Assembly: GCF_025860405.1 (NCBI RefSeq)
Contig: NZ_CP063785.1
Span: 1,798,001 to 1,862,000 of the forward strand
DNA from: Tolypothrix sp. PCC 7712
Lineage (GTDB): Bacteria; Cyanobacteriota; Cyanobacteriia; Cyanobacteriales; Nostocaceae
DNA: 64,000 nt
Reading direction: 5' to 3'
The position numbers were made by a program, and so were the translations under genes. This document shows positions 16,217-26,040 of the stretch, piece by piece. The notes under the pieces were generated by a model. It was not told the origin of the DNA, ran no database searches, and saw only the letters and a list, made by a program, of their open reading frames with translations. Each line of letters opens with the position of its first letter. The stretch's first letter is position 1.

Positions 16217-16885
16217 CTAAATATTGAGTCCTGACTTTTGCTCACGATTGATCAAAATACCTCTCAAGCCAGCAGCTTTAGCAGCTTGATAGTCTTCTTC
16301 TGGGCTGTCGCCAATGTGCCATGCAGCCTCAGGTGGACACTTATGTTTTTCTAAGGCTATAGCAAAAATTTGAGGATCTGGTTTAGCGGCGCGTGCTTCC
16401 GTAGAAATGGTGATGGAGGTGAAAAAGTCCCTGAGTCCTAAACTTTGCAACACTGAATAAATGCGGGAATCGAAATTAGACAACACTCCTAATTCGATTC
16501 CCATCCGCCGCCAGTTAATCAAAGCTGGTAGCACATCAGGATAAACAAACCACGGTTCAGCAGTGCCAAAGTGGATATAAAGTTCACTAAAAAAAGCCGA
16601 AAAGTCAGAAAATTGCTTGAGAACGCCTGCGCTTTCAAAAGTATTGAGGGCAATGATTCGCCACCAATCAAATTCGCGCTGGAGAATGTCTTGGTTGTCT
16701 GCATCAGGAAATATCGGCGGTGGTGCGGCTTTAAAGCTTTCGATAAATGTTTTATCTAATGTATCAGCGGAAACTTCCACATCAAATTCCTGGGCTAGCT
16801 TACTATAAACTTCGCCCACACTACCTTTGACCCCGATGAGTGTGCCTACAGCATCTAAAAAAATAACTTTCGGTCGTTCCATCAA
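16217..16885 (-). CDS. HAD-IA family hydrolase
   Basis: This 222-residue phosphatase-like protein has HAD motif I VIFLDAVGTLI. The nucleophile Asp is present but the second Asp is replaced by Val (DAVGT), as in REG-2/HDHD3-type members. Motif II is VLSNFDSR, motif III includes Lys in AAKPDPQIF, and motif IV is HIGDSPEEDYQAAKAAG. An alpha-helical cap lies between motifs I and II. The substrate is unknown. An ATG one codon downstream is an alternative start. It is divergent in function from its neighbours and has its own terminator. Confidence 0.9.
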   Translation of the reverse strand: MMERPKVIFLDAVGTLIGVKGSVGEVYSKLAQEFDVEVSADTLDKTFIESFKAAPPPIFPDADNQDILQREFDWWRIIALNTFESAGVLKQFSDFSAFFSELYIHFGTAEPWFVYPDVLPALINWRRMGIELGVLSNFDSRIYSVLQSLGLRDFFTSITISTEARAAKPDPQIFAIALEKHKCPPEAAWHIGDSPEEDYQAAKAAGLRGILINREQKSGLNI

Positions 16886-16964
16886 ACTGTTATGCTTTTG
16901 CGTCCTGGATTTGAGATTATGCCTGATCGAGCTTCAGTGCATAGTTATATTTACGCACTATTTG

Positions 16965-18158
16965 CTACTGAGAAAGCGTTTCTATAATAGGACGTACTAG
17001 CCAATTAAAACCAACTCTGAGTTGATGATCGAAAGTAGGCAACCGATAAAGATAGGCAAGACGACGTGCTAAATATGCCAATGGCCCTTCTAGCTTGATT
17101 CCCAAACCCGTTAAAGTAGCATTATCTACTCCCAGCGCCAGCATTTCCCCTAACTTTTGATATTGGAAGGGAAGTAAAGGACGATTTGTCAGGGAAGCCC
17201 AAATATTCCAAGCAGTATAATCAGCTTGTTGAAAAGCAGCTTGAGCAGTAGCAGGGACTTGCTGACCTTGAGCATCAACACAATCTACTAAATCCCCCAA
17301 AGCAAAAATTTCTGAATGGTCTAGAACTTGTAGAGTAGCTGTAGCTGTAATTTGACCGCGTTGATTTTGCTTCAGTGGTAGGGATCTAACTACGGGAGTT
17401 ACTCGCGTTCCGACAGTCCAAATCACCAAATCTACAGGAATTGTATCAACTTGATTTTTATATTCTAGGGAAATAGTATCTTGAGCAATAGACTCTACAT
17501 TGGTTTCTAAATCAATAAATATACCTCGCGCTTCCAAAGCTTTCTTTGCCGCTTCACGGTTAAAGTCTGGGGAAGTTCGTAAAATTTGGTCGCTGAGTTC
17601 TATCAGCCGGAAGCGTCCTCTTTCTCCTAGTCTGTCGGCTAACTTACAGGCTAACTCGACACCGCTATAACCTGCGCCCACAATTGCCACCCGAATTTTA
17701 TCAGCATCGGATTCTTCTAAAACTCGCAAGCGTTCTTCTAGCCGATAAACATCAGGAATAGTGCGGAAGGGGAAAGCATAGGATGTGGCACCGGGAACCA
17801 AATCTAGCGGTGTTTCTCCACCCAGCGCCAGCACTAATCTGTCATAAACGATTTCCGGCCCATCTTGTAACTGTACTCGTTGCTGGTCGATATCAATGCC
17901 AGACACCACAGCTTGATAAAAGCGTATACCTGTGCCTTGTAATAATTCTGCAAATGGTGGGGCAATTTCCCAAGTTTGGAGTTCGCCCGTCAGCAATTCG
18001 TAGAGTAGAGGAGAAAACAAAAAGCGATCGCTTTGATCTACCAGGACAATTTCGGGTTTTTGCGTAGACTCCCAAGGTAACTGGCTCAAGCGTAAGGCAG
18101 TATAGAGACCACCAAAGCCGCCACCCAGGATCACAATTCTATTAGTTCGTTGAGTCAT
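16965..18158 (-). CDS. Type II NAD(P)H dehydrogenase (NDH-2 family)
   Basis: This 397-residue FAD enzyme oxidises NAD(P)H and passes electrons to quinone without pumping protons. The N-terminal FAD motif IVILGGGFGGLYTAL, the second dinucleotide motif VAIVGAGYSGVELACKL near residue 160 and the C-terminal FAD motif IFALGDLVD are all present. The active-site stretch FLFSPLLYELLTGEL is typical of cyanobacterial Ndb proteins. Members of this group also reduce precursors of phylloquinone, so NdbB-like function is possible but unproven. The C-terminus lacks a clear transmembrane helix. Attachment would be peripheral to the thylakoid or plasma membrane. Confidence 0.9.
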   Translation of the reverse strand: MTQRTNRIVILGGGFGGLYTALRLSQLPWESTQKPEIVLVDQSDRFLFSPLLYELLTGELQTWEIAPPFAELLQGTGIRFYQAVVSGIDIDQQRVQLQDGPEIVYDRLVLALGGETPLDLVPGATSYAFPFRTIPDVYRLEERLRVLEESDADKIRVAIVGAGYSGVELACKLADRLGERGRFRLIELSDQILRTSPDFNREAAKKALEARGIFIDLETNVESIAQDTISLEYKNQVDTIPVDLVIWTVGTRVTPVVRSLPLKQNQRGQITATATLQVLDHSEIFALGDLVDCVDAQGQQVPATAQAAFQQADYTAWNIWASLTNRPLLPFQYQKLGEMLALGVDNATLTGLGIKLEGPLAYLARRLAYLYRLPTFDHQLRVGFNWLVRPIIETLSQ

Positions 18159-18344
18159 TTGTTCTTAGGGAATATCCATCCCACTTGGGCAACTATCATT
18201 CAGTGTAATGATTTATTTCTGCCTATTGCATGGGAACAATAAACTTAGGCCCACAAAGGCTGCTCAATTTACTCATATCACCTAGTAATGTTTCCAGGTG
18301 AGTTGAAAAACAGCAATACTGTGAACTGGTAGTGCCACACTTAG

Positions 18345-20045
18345 ATGACTCCAATCAATTTTCGTAAGTTAGTCACCCAAAAAGAATTTCTGGCCATCCT
18401 CAATCACCTGGAAAGGGAGATGGGCACTACTATTTGTATTGAAGATATCAAGGGTACAGCACTAATTGGTATTAAAAGTGATGCCAGCCTGTCTAGATAC
18501 CCAGTACTACTGCTAGAAGAAGTAATTGGTTGGGTAGTTGGGGATCAAAAAGCAGCTAGTATTGCTACCCTCATTTCCTACCTAGCACAACAGCAATCCG
18601 AGAAAAAGTCATTAACTAAGGAATTGTTAGAAAAGTATCAAGAAATAGACTTATTTCAAGACCTTTCTACACAAGTTACCGCCAGCTTAGATGTGCAAGA
18701 AATTGCCAGGTTGGTGATTGAGGAAGCGAGACAATGCATTCCTTCTAGCTGTGGTGCAATTTTATGGTTAGATGACAAAACTAGTTGGCTGAAAATTCTC
18801 TGGGAATATGGCGAACTTAGCTCATGGTCAGAACCCCTCAAACTAGGTCAAGGAATCATCGGTACAATTCTGCGATCGCCTAAAGGTGAAATAGTCAACA
18901 ATGTATTGGCAGATCCCAGATTTGTGGAGATGGAACCTAAAGTTAGCTCTCTGATTTGCGTACCCTTACTGTCTAAAAAGCAGCTAACTGGGGCAATAGT
19001 GATGTGTAATCAGACTCCCACAACTTACTCTACTAAAGACTGGAAACTGCTGAGTATTTTGGCATTGCAAGCAGCAGGTGCAATTGAAAAAGCGCTGCTT
19101 TACGAGCAAAGTTGTAATGCTGCACAAGTCGCCCAAGAACAAGCGCAGCAACTCCAGCTAACTCTGTTTGAACTTCAGCAAACACAGAGAAAGCTGATTC
19201 AAAGTGAGAAAATGTCTTCTCTAGGTAATTTAGTTGCAGAAGTTGCTCACGACATGAATAACCCCATTAACTATGTCAGTGGTAACCTCAGCCATATTCA
19301 ACAATCTACACAAGAAATTTTAGATTTATTGCAACTTTATCAACATCACTATCCCAAGCCAGTACCAGAAATTCAAACGGTTATCGAAAATCTCGATTTA
19401 GAGTTTCTCATCGAAGATTTGACCAAAATGCTGTCCTCCATGATTGTAGGAGTGGGGCGAATGCGCCAACTGGCCTTAACTCTCAGAAACTTCTCCCGCC
19501 TAGATCAGGCAAAGATGAAGCCAGTTGACATTCATGAAGGAATCGAAAGCACCTTACTCATCTTACAAGGTAGATTCAAGCCCAGAGAAAGAAACTTAGG
19601 TATTCAGATTATTAAAGAGTATGGTGATATTCCCTTGGTTGAAGGCTACGCCAATCAGCTTAATCAGGTATTTATGAATTTAATTGCCAATGCGATCGAT
19701 GCTTTAGAGGAGTCAATGATCAGTTGTCCATGGCCGCCTATGGGGGTGAAAACACCTGAAAATTACCAAATTCGCATTTCTACTGAGATAGTTAACTCTA
19801 ATTGCCTAAAAATTCAGATTAGTGATAATGGCCCAGGTATTCCAGAAAATATTCAAGAGCGATTATTTGAGCCATTTTTTACTACTAAACCTATTGGTAA
19901 AGGTACTGGATTAGGTCTATCTATCAGCCATCAAATTATTGAAAAACATGGCGGATTGCTGCGTTGTATATCTCAAATGGGAATGGGAACTACTTTTAGT
20001 ATTGAAATTCCGGTTCTACACAATTATGACTTTTCTACTGATTAA
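18345..20045 (+). CDS. GAF-domain sensor histidine kinase
   Basis: This 566-residue soluble kinase has an N-terminal region of about 100 residues of unclear fold. A GAF domain follows at about 105-250 (DLSTQVTASLDVQEIARLVI through SILALQAAGAIEKALLY), then a coiled coil, then the HisKA-type dimerisation segment with His302 in AEVAHDMNNPINY. The C-terminal ATPase has N-box NLIANAIDALEE, G1 DNGPGIP and G2 GKGTGLGLSI. No transmembrane helix is present, so it senses an intracellular signal. The stand-alone receiver at 20669 is the nearest possible partner, 620 bases downstream on the same strand. Confidence 0.93.
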   Translation: MTPINFRKLVTQKEFLAILNHLEREMGTTICIEDIKGTALIGIKSDASLSRYPVLLLEEVIGWVVGDQKAASIATLISYLAQQQSEKKSLTKELLEKYQEIDLFQDLSTQVTASLDVQEIARLVIEEARQCIPSSCGAILWLDDKTSWLKILWEYGELSSWSEPLKLGQGIIGTILRSPKGEIVNNVLADPRFVEMEPKVSSLICVPLLSKKQLTGAIVMCNQTPTTYSTKDWKLLSILALQAAGAIEKALLYEQSCNAAQVAQEQAQQLQLTLFELQQTQRKLIQSEKMSSLGNLVAEVAHDMNNPINYVSGNLSHIQQSTQEILDLLQLYQHHYPKPVPEIQTVIENLDLEFLIEDLTKMLSSMIVGVGRMRQLALTLRNFSRLDQAKMKPVDIHEGIESTLLILQGRFKPRERNLGIQIIKEYGDIPLVEGYANQLNQVFMNLIANAIDALEESMISCPWPPMGVKTPENYQIRISTEIVNSNCLKIQISDNGPGIPENIQERLFEPFFTTKPIGKGTGLGLSISHQIIEKHGGLLRCISQMGMGTTFSIEIPVLHNYDFSTD

Positions 20046-20668
20046 GGTAAAAACCAGTCCATAAATCTATTATTGACTAATTTCTTTATTGGAAAACAAG
20101 AATAAATAAGTAATTTTCCCCGCCTTATTTATTAATGTAAATTTCTTGCTAAGTCCAGGCTATAAACAAAGCACTGACTTAAAAAAAGAGGCTTGAAATC
20201 AAGATGGTATAGGTTTTTGAATTACATATTTTATATTCTTATAGCGGTTTCTAACCTAGTAAAGTACAAATTTATTAGCGTTTATCCTCTGCCCTCGGCG
20301 GTTAATTTTTTATAGTTGTAGCTCACAAATATGGCAAACAATATACTATAATCTCTTGTGCATCAGCCGATTAATAATTAGAGTTATCTTGCAATAGTTT
20401 TTAGGGGATTGCCACATATAGCAGGTTTCATAATTGATGTTTTAGTAGTAAATAAAAATTTTTTAACCTTAGAAATACTGACAGACATATTAAATACATA
20501 GATATACAATATTATTGGCACAGCTATAAGTAAATCCAAGATGTCAATCTTGCTAAAAACTAATCAAAGGAGGATGATTAATCCAAGAGAAAATAATTAC
20601 ACAGGGGCTAATATAAATATTTATTAGTTATTTTATTTAGAAGTCATTGAGGAAAGAATTTACTTTGT
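20046..20668. other. Long AT-rich spacer before the response regulator
   Basis: No gene is supported. A perfect AAGGAGG at about 20568 directly abuts an ATG that would encode only 17 residues, and the spacing is too tight for a good start. The spacer probably contains the promoter of the receiver gene, so kinase and receiver are not clearly one operon. Confidence 0.45.
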
Positions 20669-21079
20669 ATGAACAATAAGCTACTAATTGTTGATGATGA
20701 CGCTAGTATGCGTTTGCTAATGGAGGAAGTGCTAGAAAGCCTAGAAGATGAAGAAGTAGAATTATTGATGGCTAAAAATGGTGAAGAAGCATTAGCAATT
20801 ATTCAAACAGAAAAGCCAAAACTAGTCTTTTTAGACATAATTATGCCAAAAATGGATGGTCTAGAAGTTTGTAATACTGTTAAGAAAAAACTAGCAATCC
20901 CTGATATTTACATTGTTATGCTTACTGCTAACGGGCAGGAATTCGATAAACAACAAGGTATTGATGTAGGTGCAGATTTGTATATAACCAAGCCTTTTCG
21001 CCCTAATATAGTACTAAAAATTTCTAGAGAGGTACTGGGTTTACCCGTTGCTGTTGAATTGGCAAAAGACGGTTTGTAA
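20669..21079 (+). CDS. Single-domain response regulator (CheY-like)
   Basis: This 136-residue receiver has no output domain. The acidic pocket Asp9-Asp10-Asp11 in LIVDDDAS, the phosphorylation site Asp56 in LVFLDIIMPKMDG, the Thr in VMLTANG and the Lys in YITKPF are all intact, so it should be phosphorylatable. Such receivers act by protein contact or as phosphorelay shuttles. The GAF histidine kinase upstream is a candidate donor based on position only. A GAGGAAAG ribosome binding site precedes the ATG. Confidence 0.93.
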   Translation: MNNKLLIVDDDASMRLLMEEVLESLEDEEVELLMAKNGEEALAIIQTEKPKLVFLDIIMPKMDGLEVCNTVKKKLAIPDIYIVMLTANGQEFDKQQGIDVGADLYITKPFRPNIVLKISREVLGLPVAVELAKDGL

Positions 21080-21122
21080 CCAAGACAAACCGCCGGGAAT
21101 TTAAACTTTAATAAAAAGGCAA

Positions 21123-21368
21123 TTAATTGCCACCAGTGGTGATAGCTTTATGATGTATCGGGGGATCTTCTGGTTTTCTCTGCCATTGACCACCGTTACC
21201 TTGTTGGTATTCATTCCTGACGCTATTCCAAGCAACTTCACGCGCTCCATTTTCACTCATACCGTCTTTTTGAGCCGCATTGAAAGCTGCAAAGAAAATC
21301 TGTTGAGCATGTTCAGGCAGTTGCTCTCTGATATCCTGTGGTAATTCGTCTATCTTGTTATAAGCCAT
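21123..21368 (-). CDS. ChaB-family protein
   Basis: This 81-residue protein matches the small ChaB family (putative cation transport regulator). The core IDELPQDIREQLPEHAQQIF, then FNAAQKDG and the AREVAWNSVRNEYQ helix, is typical. The C-terminal 25 residues are Gly/Gln/His-rich and less conserved. The biochemical role of ChaB is not settled. It has its own small transcription unit and converges with the response regulator gene, 43 bases apart at the 3' ends. Confidence 0.88.
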   Translation of the reverse strand: MAYNKIDELPQDIREQLPEHAQQIFFAAFNAAQKDGMSENGAREVAWNSVRNEYQQGNGGQWQRKPEDPPIHHKAITTGGN

Positions 21369-21742
21369 AAACCTACTCCAGTTATCTCTACTTTAGGTTT
21401 ATGTTAAAAACTGATAAATCAAATTTCCTCTACTAACAGAGATATACGAATACTATACTTTTGGCTGAGTCAGAAGATATTCAAATCAACTCTACAAGAA
21501 GAAGTAGGATGCGTTAGTAACGCATCGTCTTCAGATTTTGATATTTTGATGTCACCTAAGCAGTTTATTGTAAGAGCAGTCAATATACTCACAATAAATT
21601 TATATCCCTATAGTTGTTCTCATATTGCTGTAACTCAACAATAAAAATTTAACCGCAGATGAAAGAGGATTAACGCGGATATACGCCGATAAATTTGTAC
21701 TTCACTAAGCTAATAAAGGTTATAATATTTCAATATTTTTAC
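21369..21742. other. Spacer with a palindrome
   Basis: No gene is seen. The perfect palindrome-like GATGCGTTAGTAACGCATC lies at 21508-21526. The segment AACCGCAGATGAAAGAGGA at about 21652 is a common cyanobacterial spacer repeat by appearance. Confidence 0.5.
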
Positions 21743-23371
21743 CTACCAAGTAATAGTATATTGCCATTTATTTATCATTTTGGTACTAACACCCGGGACT
21801 TTTTCTAAATCATTCAAAGATGTAAACTTTTGCTGTTGACGAGCAATGATTATTCGCTGTGCTAATTTTTTACCAACACCTGGTAGGGTTTCTAATTCTT
21901 CTAGGCTAGCGGTATTGAGATTGATTTTAGGAGATATCTGATTTGTACTGGATGTTGGAGATTTAATTTGCGGACATTGTTTGGCTTCGGTTGCAATTTT
22001 TTGTTGAATAGTAAGTGGTAAACCAAGTTTTACCTTTGTATAAAGACGAGCAAATTCACGTACATAATGGGCAGCAACTTTAGGATTTTCAATTACTAGT
22101 AGGGTTTCATCGTTACCATTATTAGCGGCTTCTGACCAATTATGAGAACCTGTAATTACTGTATTACCATCAATAACAGCAAATTTGTGATGCAATAAAT
22201 CGCCTTTTGGTAAAGTTGGTACGCCAACAGTAGTAATAGGATTTTTCCAAGGGCGGTTATCTACTTCATATTTACACTCTTCAGCTAGTGCAAATCCCAT
22301 CATATCTAAGCCTTCGCTGTAAGAACGATAGGCAAATTGTGGTTCAATTAAAGCGCGAATATTGACTTTGTTTTGATGGCGATTTTCGAGAACATTAGCT
22401 AATTGTTGATCGGAAAATACAAACAATGCCATATCCACATATTTAGTAGCTGATTCTAAAGTATTAGCTATTAAACCGTTTGTACTCTGACTCCAAGGTT
22501 GAGTGGGTGAAGTTGGCGAAAACTGTACAGTAATTTTAGTTTCACCTAAAGTAATAGTTTTTGGCGATCGCGCTGGTTTTTGCAAACCAAATCGGCTATC
22601 TGGCTTACCGCCTGGGCCATCACCCCACATGGTGTTAAACTCTTCTGTAAATAAAGCTGCTAGTTCTGGACTCTCTATTTTTAAGAAATTGTTGGCATTG
22701 CCTAAACTACTGGGATTACTATAGTCTCCAAAAACATCGCTCAAAGTGAAGTTTGCAGAAGTAACAATCACAATGCTATTGTCTACAATCACAAATTTGT
22801 GATGCATTAAACTGCTACCTGCTGTCCCATCGGCTTTGTCATCTATTAAAGGAACTTTGGCATTTTGTACGATTACCAAAGCATCTCTTTGGTTAATTTC
22901 TTCAGAACTGAGCTGATTATCCTGGTTAATATCGATAAATTTACGAACTTCGTTATAGCGTTCTTGTTCCCTTTTTTCTAACTGGCTAATTTCCTCGCTT
23001 GTGAAGCTACTCCAAGGACGGCTATAGGTATTTTCTAAAATTAATCTGACTTTGACTCCAGCTTTTTGTCTATCTACTAATGCTTGAGCTACTTTTGGTA
23101 AACGTAATTCTTGAACGGCGACATCGACGGTAGATTTAGATTGAGCAATTGCATCGACAATATGCTGTTCTAAATTATCTCCCAGACGAACTTGCTGACG
23201 GTAAGGTTCGGTAAATTCTGAGGACTCGGAATGGTTAAAGTAAACCTGCACCAATGGATCTTGCGGTAAGGGTGCAGGAAGCTTATTGAATGACTGAACT
23301 TTTTGACAACCAGCTAGAGCAAGAATAAGCAAGAAAATACAATAATTATGGGAATGATATAAACAAGGCAC
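21743..23371 (-). CDS. Phospholipase D-like lipoprotein with EF-hand loop and ComEA-type HhH domain
   Basis: This 542-residue protein has a lipoprotein signal ending in LALAGC. It carries two PLD/nuclease HKD domains. The first has HHKFVIVDNSIVIVTSANFT and the second has HHKFAVIDGNTVITGSHNWS. Between the start of domain 1 and its HKD motif sits an EF-hand-like calcium loop, DINQDNQLSSEE. The C-terminus is a helix-hairpin-helix DNA-binding domain of ComEA type (NLNTASLEELETLPGVG and FTSLNDLEKVPGVS). The combination suggests a cell-surface nuclease that binds and cuts DNA, possibly calcium-controlled. A role in extracellular DNA use or natural transformation is inference. Confidence 0.92.
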   Translation of the reverse strand: MPCLYHSHNYCIFLLILALAGCQKVQSFNKLPAPLPQDPLVQVYFNHSESSEFTEPYRQQVRLGDNLEQHIVDAIAQSKSTVDVAVQELRLPKVAQALVDRQKAGVKVRLILENTYSRPWSSFTSEEISQLEKREQERYNEVRKFIDINQDNQLSSEEINQRDALVIVQNAKVPLIDDKADGTAGSSLMHHKFVIVDNSIVIVTSANFTLSDVFGDYSNPSSLGNANNFLKIESPELAALFTEEFNTMWGDGPGGKPDSRFGLQKPARSPKTITLGETKITVQFSPTSPTQPWSQSTNGLIANTLESATKYVDMALFVFSDQQLANVLENRHQNKVNIRALIEPQFAYRSYSEGLDMMGFALAEECKYEVDNRPWKNPITTVGVPTLPKGDLLHHKFAVIDGNTVITGSHNWSEAANNGNDETLLVIENPKVAAHYVREFARLYTKVKLGLPLTIQQKIATEAKQCPQIKSPTSSTNQISPKINLNTASLEELETLPGVGKKLAQRIIIARQQQKFTSLNDLEKVPGVSTKMINKWQYTITW

Positions 23372-23516
23372 AGGAATTTAGCTAGATATGCTTTAAAGGT
23401 GAATAAATAATATTATTCCCACAATTGAGTATGTCTAGTGCTTATAAAGACACTAACGAAAGCTTTTGCTAAGATTGGTTACATAATTTAACATTTTGTT
23501 TTTAATTTAGACATTT

Positions 23517-24821
23517 ATGCAGACTGTTCTCAAATCAAGCCAAGAACAAGTCACTCGATTGTTTTCTAATTTGGAATTTGATGGAAATCAGTTAAGTCAT
23601 CAACCTGGTAGCGTGTTAGGTAGCACAGCATTGATTGCAGGAACCACGGTTGGTGCAGGAATTTTGGCATTACCTGCGGTGACTTTACCGTCTGGGGTTG
23701 TACCATCAACAGTGCTGTTGATTGGTGTATGGTTATATACCTTAGTTTCAGGATTATTAATTGCCGAAGCCACTGTAAATACTATGCGTTTTGCTGGTCG
23801 TCCCAGTGTAGGCATGTTAGCAATGATTGAAAATACTCTTGGTGTTGTAGGTGGGCGAATTGCTGGTGCTACCTACTTATTGCTACACTATGCCCTCTTG
23901 GTAGCATACACAACCCAAGGTGGCGATATTTTAGGTTCTGCGATCGCAAACTTACTTGGTATCCAACATAAATTACCTGCATGGGTAGGCACAATAGTTT
24001 TTACCCTGATATTTGGCGGGATTATGTATCTGGGGCGAGAAAAGTTTGTCGAAAAACTCAATAGTGTGTTTGTCGCCATTGTCCTAGTATCGTTTCTCGG
24101 ATTATTGCTGCTAGCTGGCGAACAAGTTAAAACCACACAATTATTATTTCAAAATTGGAGTGCTTTAGGTAGCGCCGTTTCTGTGATGGCTGTAGCGTTG
24201 TTTTACCATAATGTCGTGCCAGTGGTGGTGACGCAGCTAGAAGGCGACACTCGTAAAATTCGGCAGTCTATTGTGATTGGTTCTCTGATTCCCTTAATCA
24301 TGTTCCTGGCGTGGAATGCAGTAATTTTGGGCAGCGTCAGCCCGGAGATACTTCAGAAGACTGTCGATGGTAGAACTATATTTGACCCTTTGCAAATTCT
24401 GCGTTCAGGTAGTGCTGGAGAGTGGCTGGGCGTACTAGTTTCAATTTTTTCAGAATTTGCGATCGCTACATCATTCATTGGATTTGTCTATGGCTTGCTA
24501 GATTTCTTCCAAGAAATTTTCTTCGTTACCCAAGTGCAATTTTCTAGCAGGTTACCGCTTTATTCGGTGATTCTTTTACCTGCTATGAGTTTAGGGGCAA
24601 TTAATCCCAAAATTTTCTTTACAGCCTTGGATTATGTTGGCACGTTCAATATCTCGGTTTTAGCAGGTATTATTCCCGCGCTGATGACTTGGAAACAGCG
24701 TCACAGTTTAGAACAGTCAAATAAAATTCATCAACCACTCGTCCCTGGGGGGAAAGTGACACTAATAGCGATGATTGGCATTGCATTAGTTATTATTGGT
24801 AAGGAAATTTGGGCGCTGTAA
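23517..24821 (+). CDS. Aromatic amino-acid permease (Tyr/Trp, AAAP family)
   Basis: This 434-residue inner-membrane transporter has about 11 hydrophobic helices. The first contains the family signature GTTVGAGILALPAVTLPSG, where unwound glycines bind substrate. It resembles TyrP/Mtr-type proton symporters for tyrosine and tryptophan; the exact substrate cannot be read from sequence. The first 30 residues are a soluble tail. It is divergent from the PLD-like gene, sharing a 145-base promoter region. A GACGCGATTAATCGCGTC-type palindrome follows directly after the stop. Confidence 0.9.
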   Translation: MQTVLKSSQEQVTRLFSNLEFDGNQLSHQPGSVLGSTALIAGTTVGAGILALPAVTLPSGVVPSTVLLIGVWLYTLVSGLLIAEATVNTMRFAGRPSVGMLAMIENTLGVVGGRIAGATYLLLHYALLVAYTTQGGDILGSAIANLLGIQHKLPAWVGTIVFTLIFGGIMYLGREKFVEKLNSVFVAIVLVSFLGLLLLAGEQVKTTQLLFQNWSALGSAVSVMAVALFYHNVVPVVVTQLEGDTRKIRQSIVIGSLIPLIMFLAWNAVILGSVSPEILQKTVDGRTIFDPLQILRSGSAGEWLGVLVSIFSEFAIATSFIGFVYGLLDFFQEIFFVTQVQFSSRLPLYSVILLPAMSLGAINPKIFFTALDYVGTFNISVLAGIIPALMTWKQRHSLEQSNKIHQPLVPGGKVTLIAMIGIALVIIGKEIWAL

Positions 24822-24832
24822 AGTTCTGAGTT

Positions 24833-24860
24833 GTAGATACGCGATTAATCGCGTCTGTAC
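24833..24860. repeat. Palindromic dispersed repeat, copy 1
   Basis: A copy of the palindrome built on GACGCGATTAATCGCGTC, here with ATACGCG on the left arm, located just behind the permease stop codon. Other copies are at 31380, 61021 and 63669. Confidence 0.8.
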
Positions 24861-24880
24861 AAGAGTGCTGAGTAAAAATG

Positions 24881-25992
24881 CTAGATTCTAGTTCTTGATG
24901 CTACTAAGCTTGCTACCACATCAGCCAAGTGTGTTGGCTCTAGGGGTTTAGGGATATGCATTTGATAGCCGGAAGCGATCGCTTTAATTTTATCTTCTTC
25001 ACGGGCAAAGGCTGTCACTGCTATAGCTGGAATATGCACAGCTACCTCACTTTCCCAGTCTCGGACTTTGCGAATAAAATCGTAGCCGTCTTCTAATGGC
25101 ATCCCGATATCACAAAGAATGATAGCGGGTTTCCAAGTGGATACTTTGTTGAGGGCTTGTGCAGCAGAGGCGCAAGTGCATACTTCTGCCCCCTGTTGCA
25201 TGAGTATTGCGGAGACTAAATCGCGTGCGTCAGGTTCGTCATCCACCACTAGCACCCGCACATCCTTAAGTTTGTCAGAGTTTTTGTAAGTGCCATTTGT
25301 CGATGCGATCGGTGGAATGCTAATGCTTTCCTGACGAGCCATCACAGGAAGTTGAATCATGAAAGTTGCCCCCTTCCCCTCTCCATCACTATCAGCTTGA
25401 ACTGTTCCACCATGAAGCTCGACTAGATGACGGACAATCGCCAAACCCAGGCCTAAACCACCATACTCCCTGGTGGTTGAGCCGTCTGCTTGGCGAAAAC
25501 GCTCAAAGACGTATGGCAGAAATTCTGCTTTGATACCTACACCAGTGTCACGTACTCTCACCTCAACCAGTGAGTCAACTTGCTGAAGCTGCACTTCCAC
25601 CCATCCACCTTGAGGCGTGAATTTAACCGCATTGGCGAGCAGGTTCCATACTACCTGCTGAAGTCGATTTTGGTCTCCTAAAACAGGTTCGACATTGGTA
25701 AGTTGTACTTGTAAATCGATGTCTTTGACTTCTGCCGCGTGACGCACCGAATCGATAGCACTAATAATCACAGTGGCTAAATTTAACGGCTGTGTTTCCA
25801 GGCGGAGTTTTCCCAGAATAATTCGCGATGTGTCGAGGAGATCATTGACTAATTGTGCTTGAGCTTTGGCATTTCGCTCGATAGTAGCGATCGCATTTTT
25901 TGTCTTTTCTTGATCAAGCTTCCCCCCACGTAGCAACTGGGCCCAGCCGAAAATGGCGTTGAGAGGGGTTCTCAGTTCATGAGAGACGGTAA
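24881..25992 (-). pseudogene. 3' part of an IS-interrupted hybrid histidine kinase (HisKA, HATPase, REC)
   Basis: On the minus strand the frame continues from the IS junction with TVSHELRTPLNAIFGWAQLL, so the phospho-acceptor His lies three codons past the insertion. The ATPase domain follows with NLLANAVKFTP, RDTGVGI and GGLGLGLAIVRHL. After a linker there is a C-terminal receiver with VRVLVVDDEPDARD and phospho-Asp in IILCDIGMPLEDG. The fragment lacks its sensor part and natural start. An internal start at 25936 would leave out the His. It is probably non-functional since the insertion. Confidence 0.9.
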
Positions 25993-26040
25993 TAGGACTA
26001 ACGCATTGACAGAATGATAAAATAATGCGTTAAGAAAAAA

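Noticed and set aside
20569..20630. 17-codon ORF behind AAGGAGG before the response regulator
   Set aside because: The ribosome binding site directly touches the ATG and the peptide has no recognisable feature.
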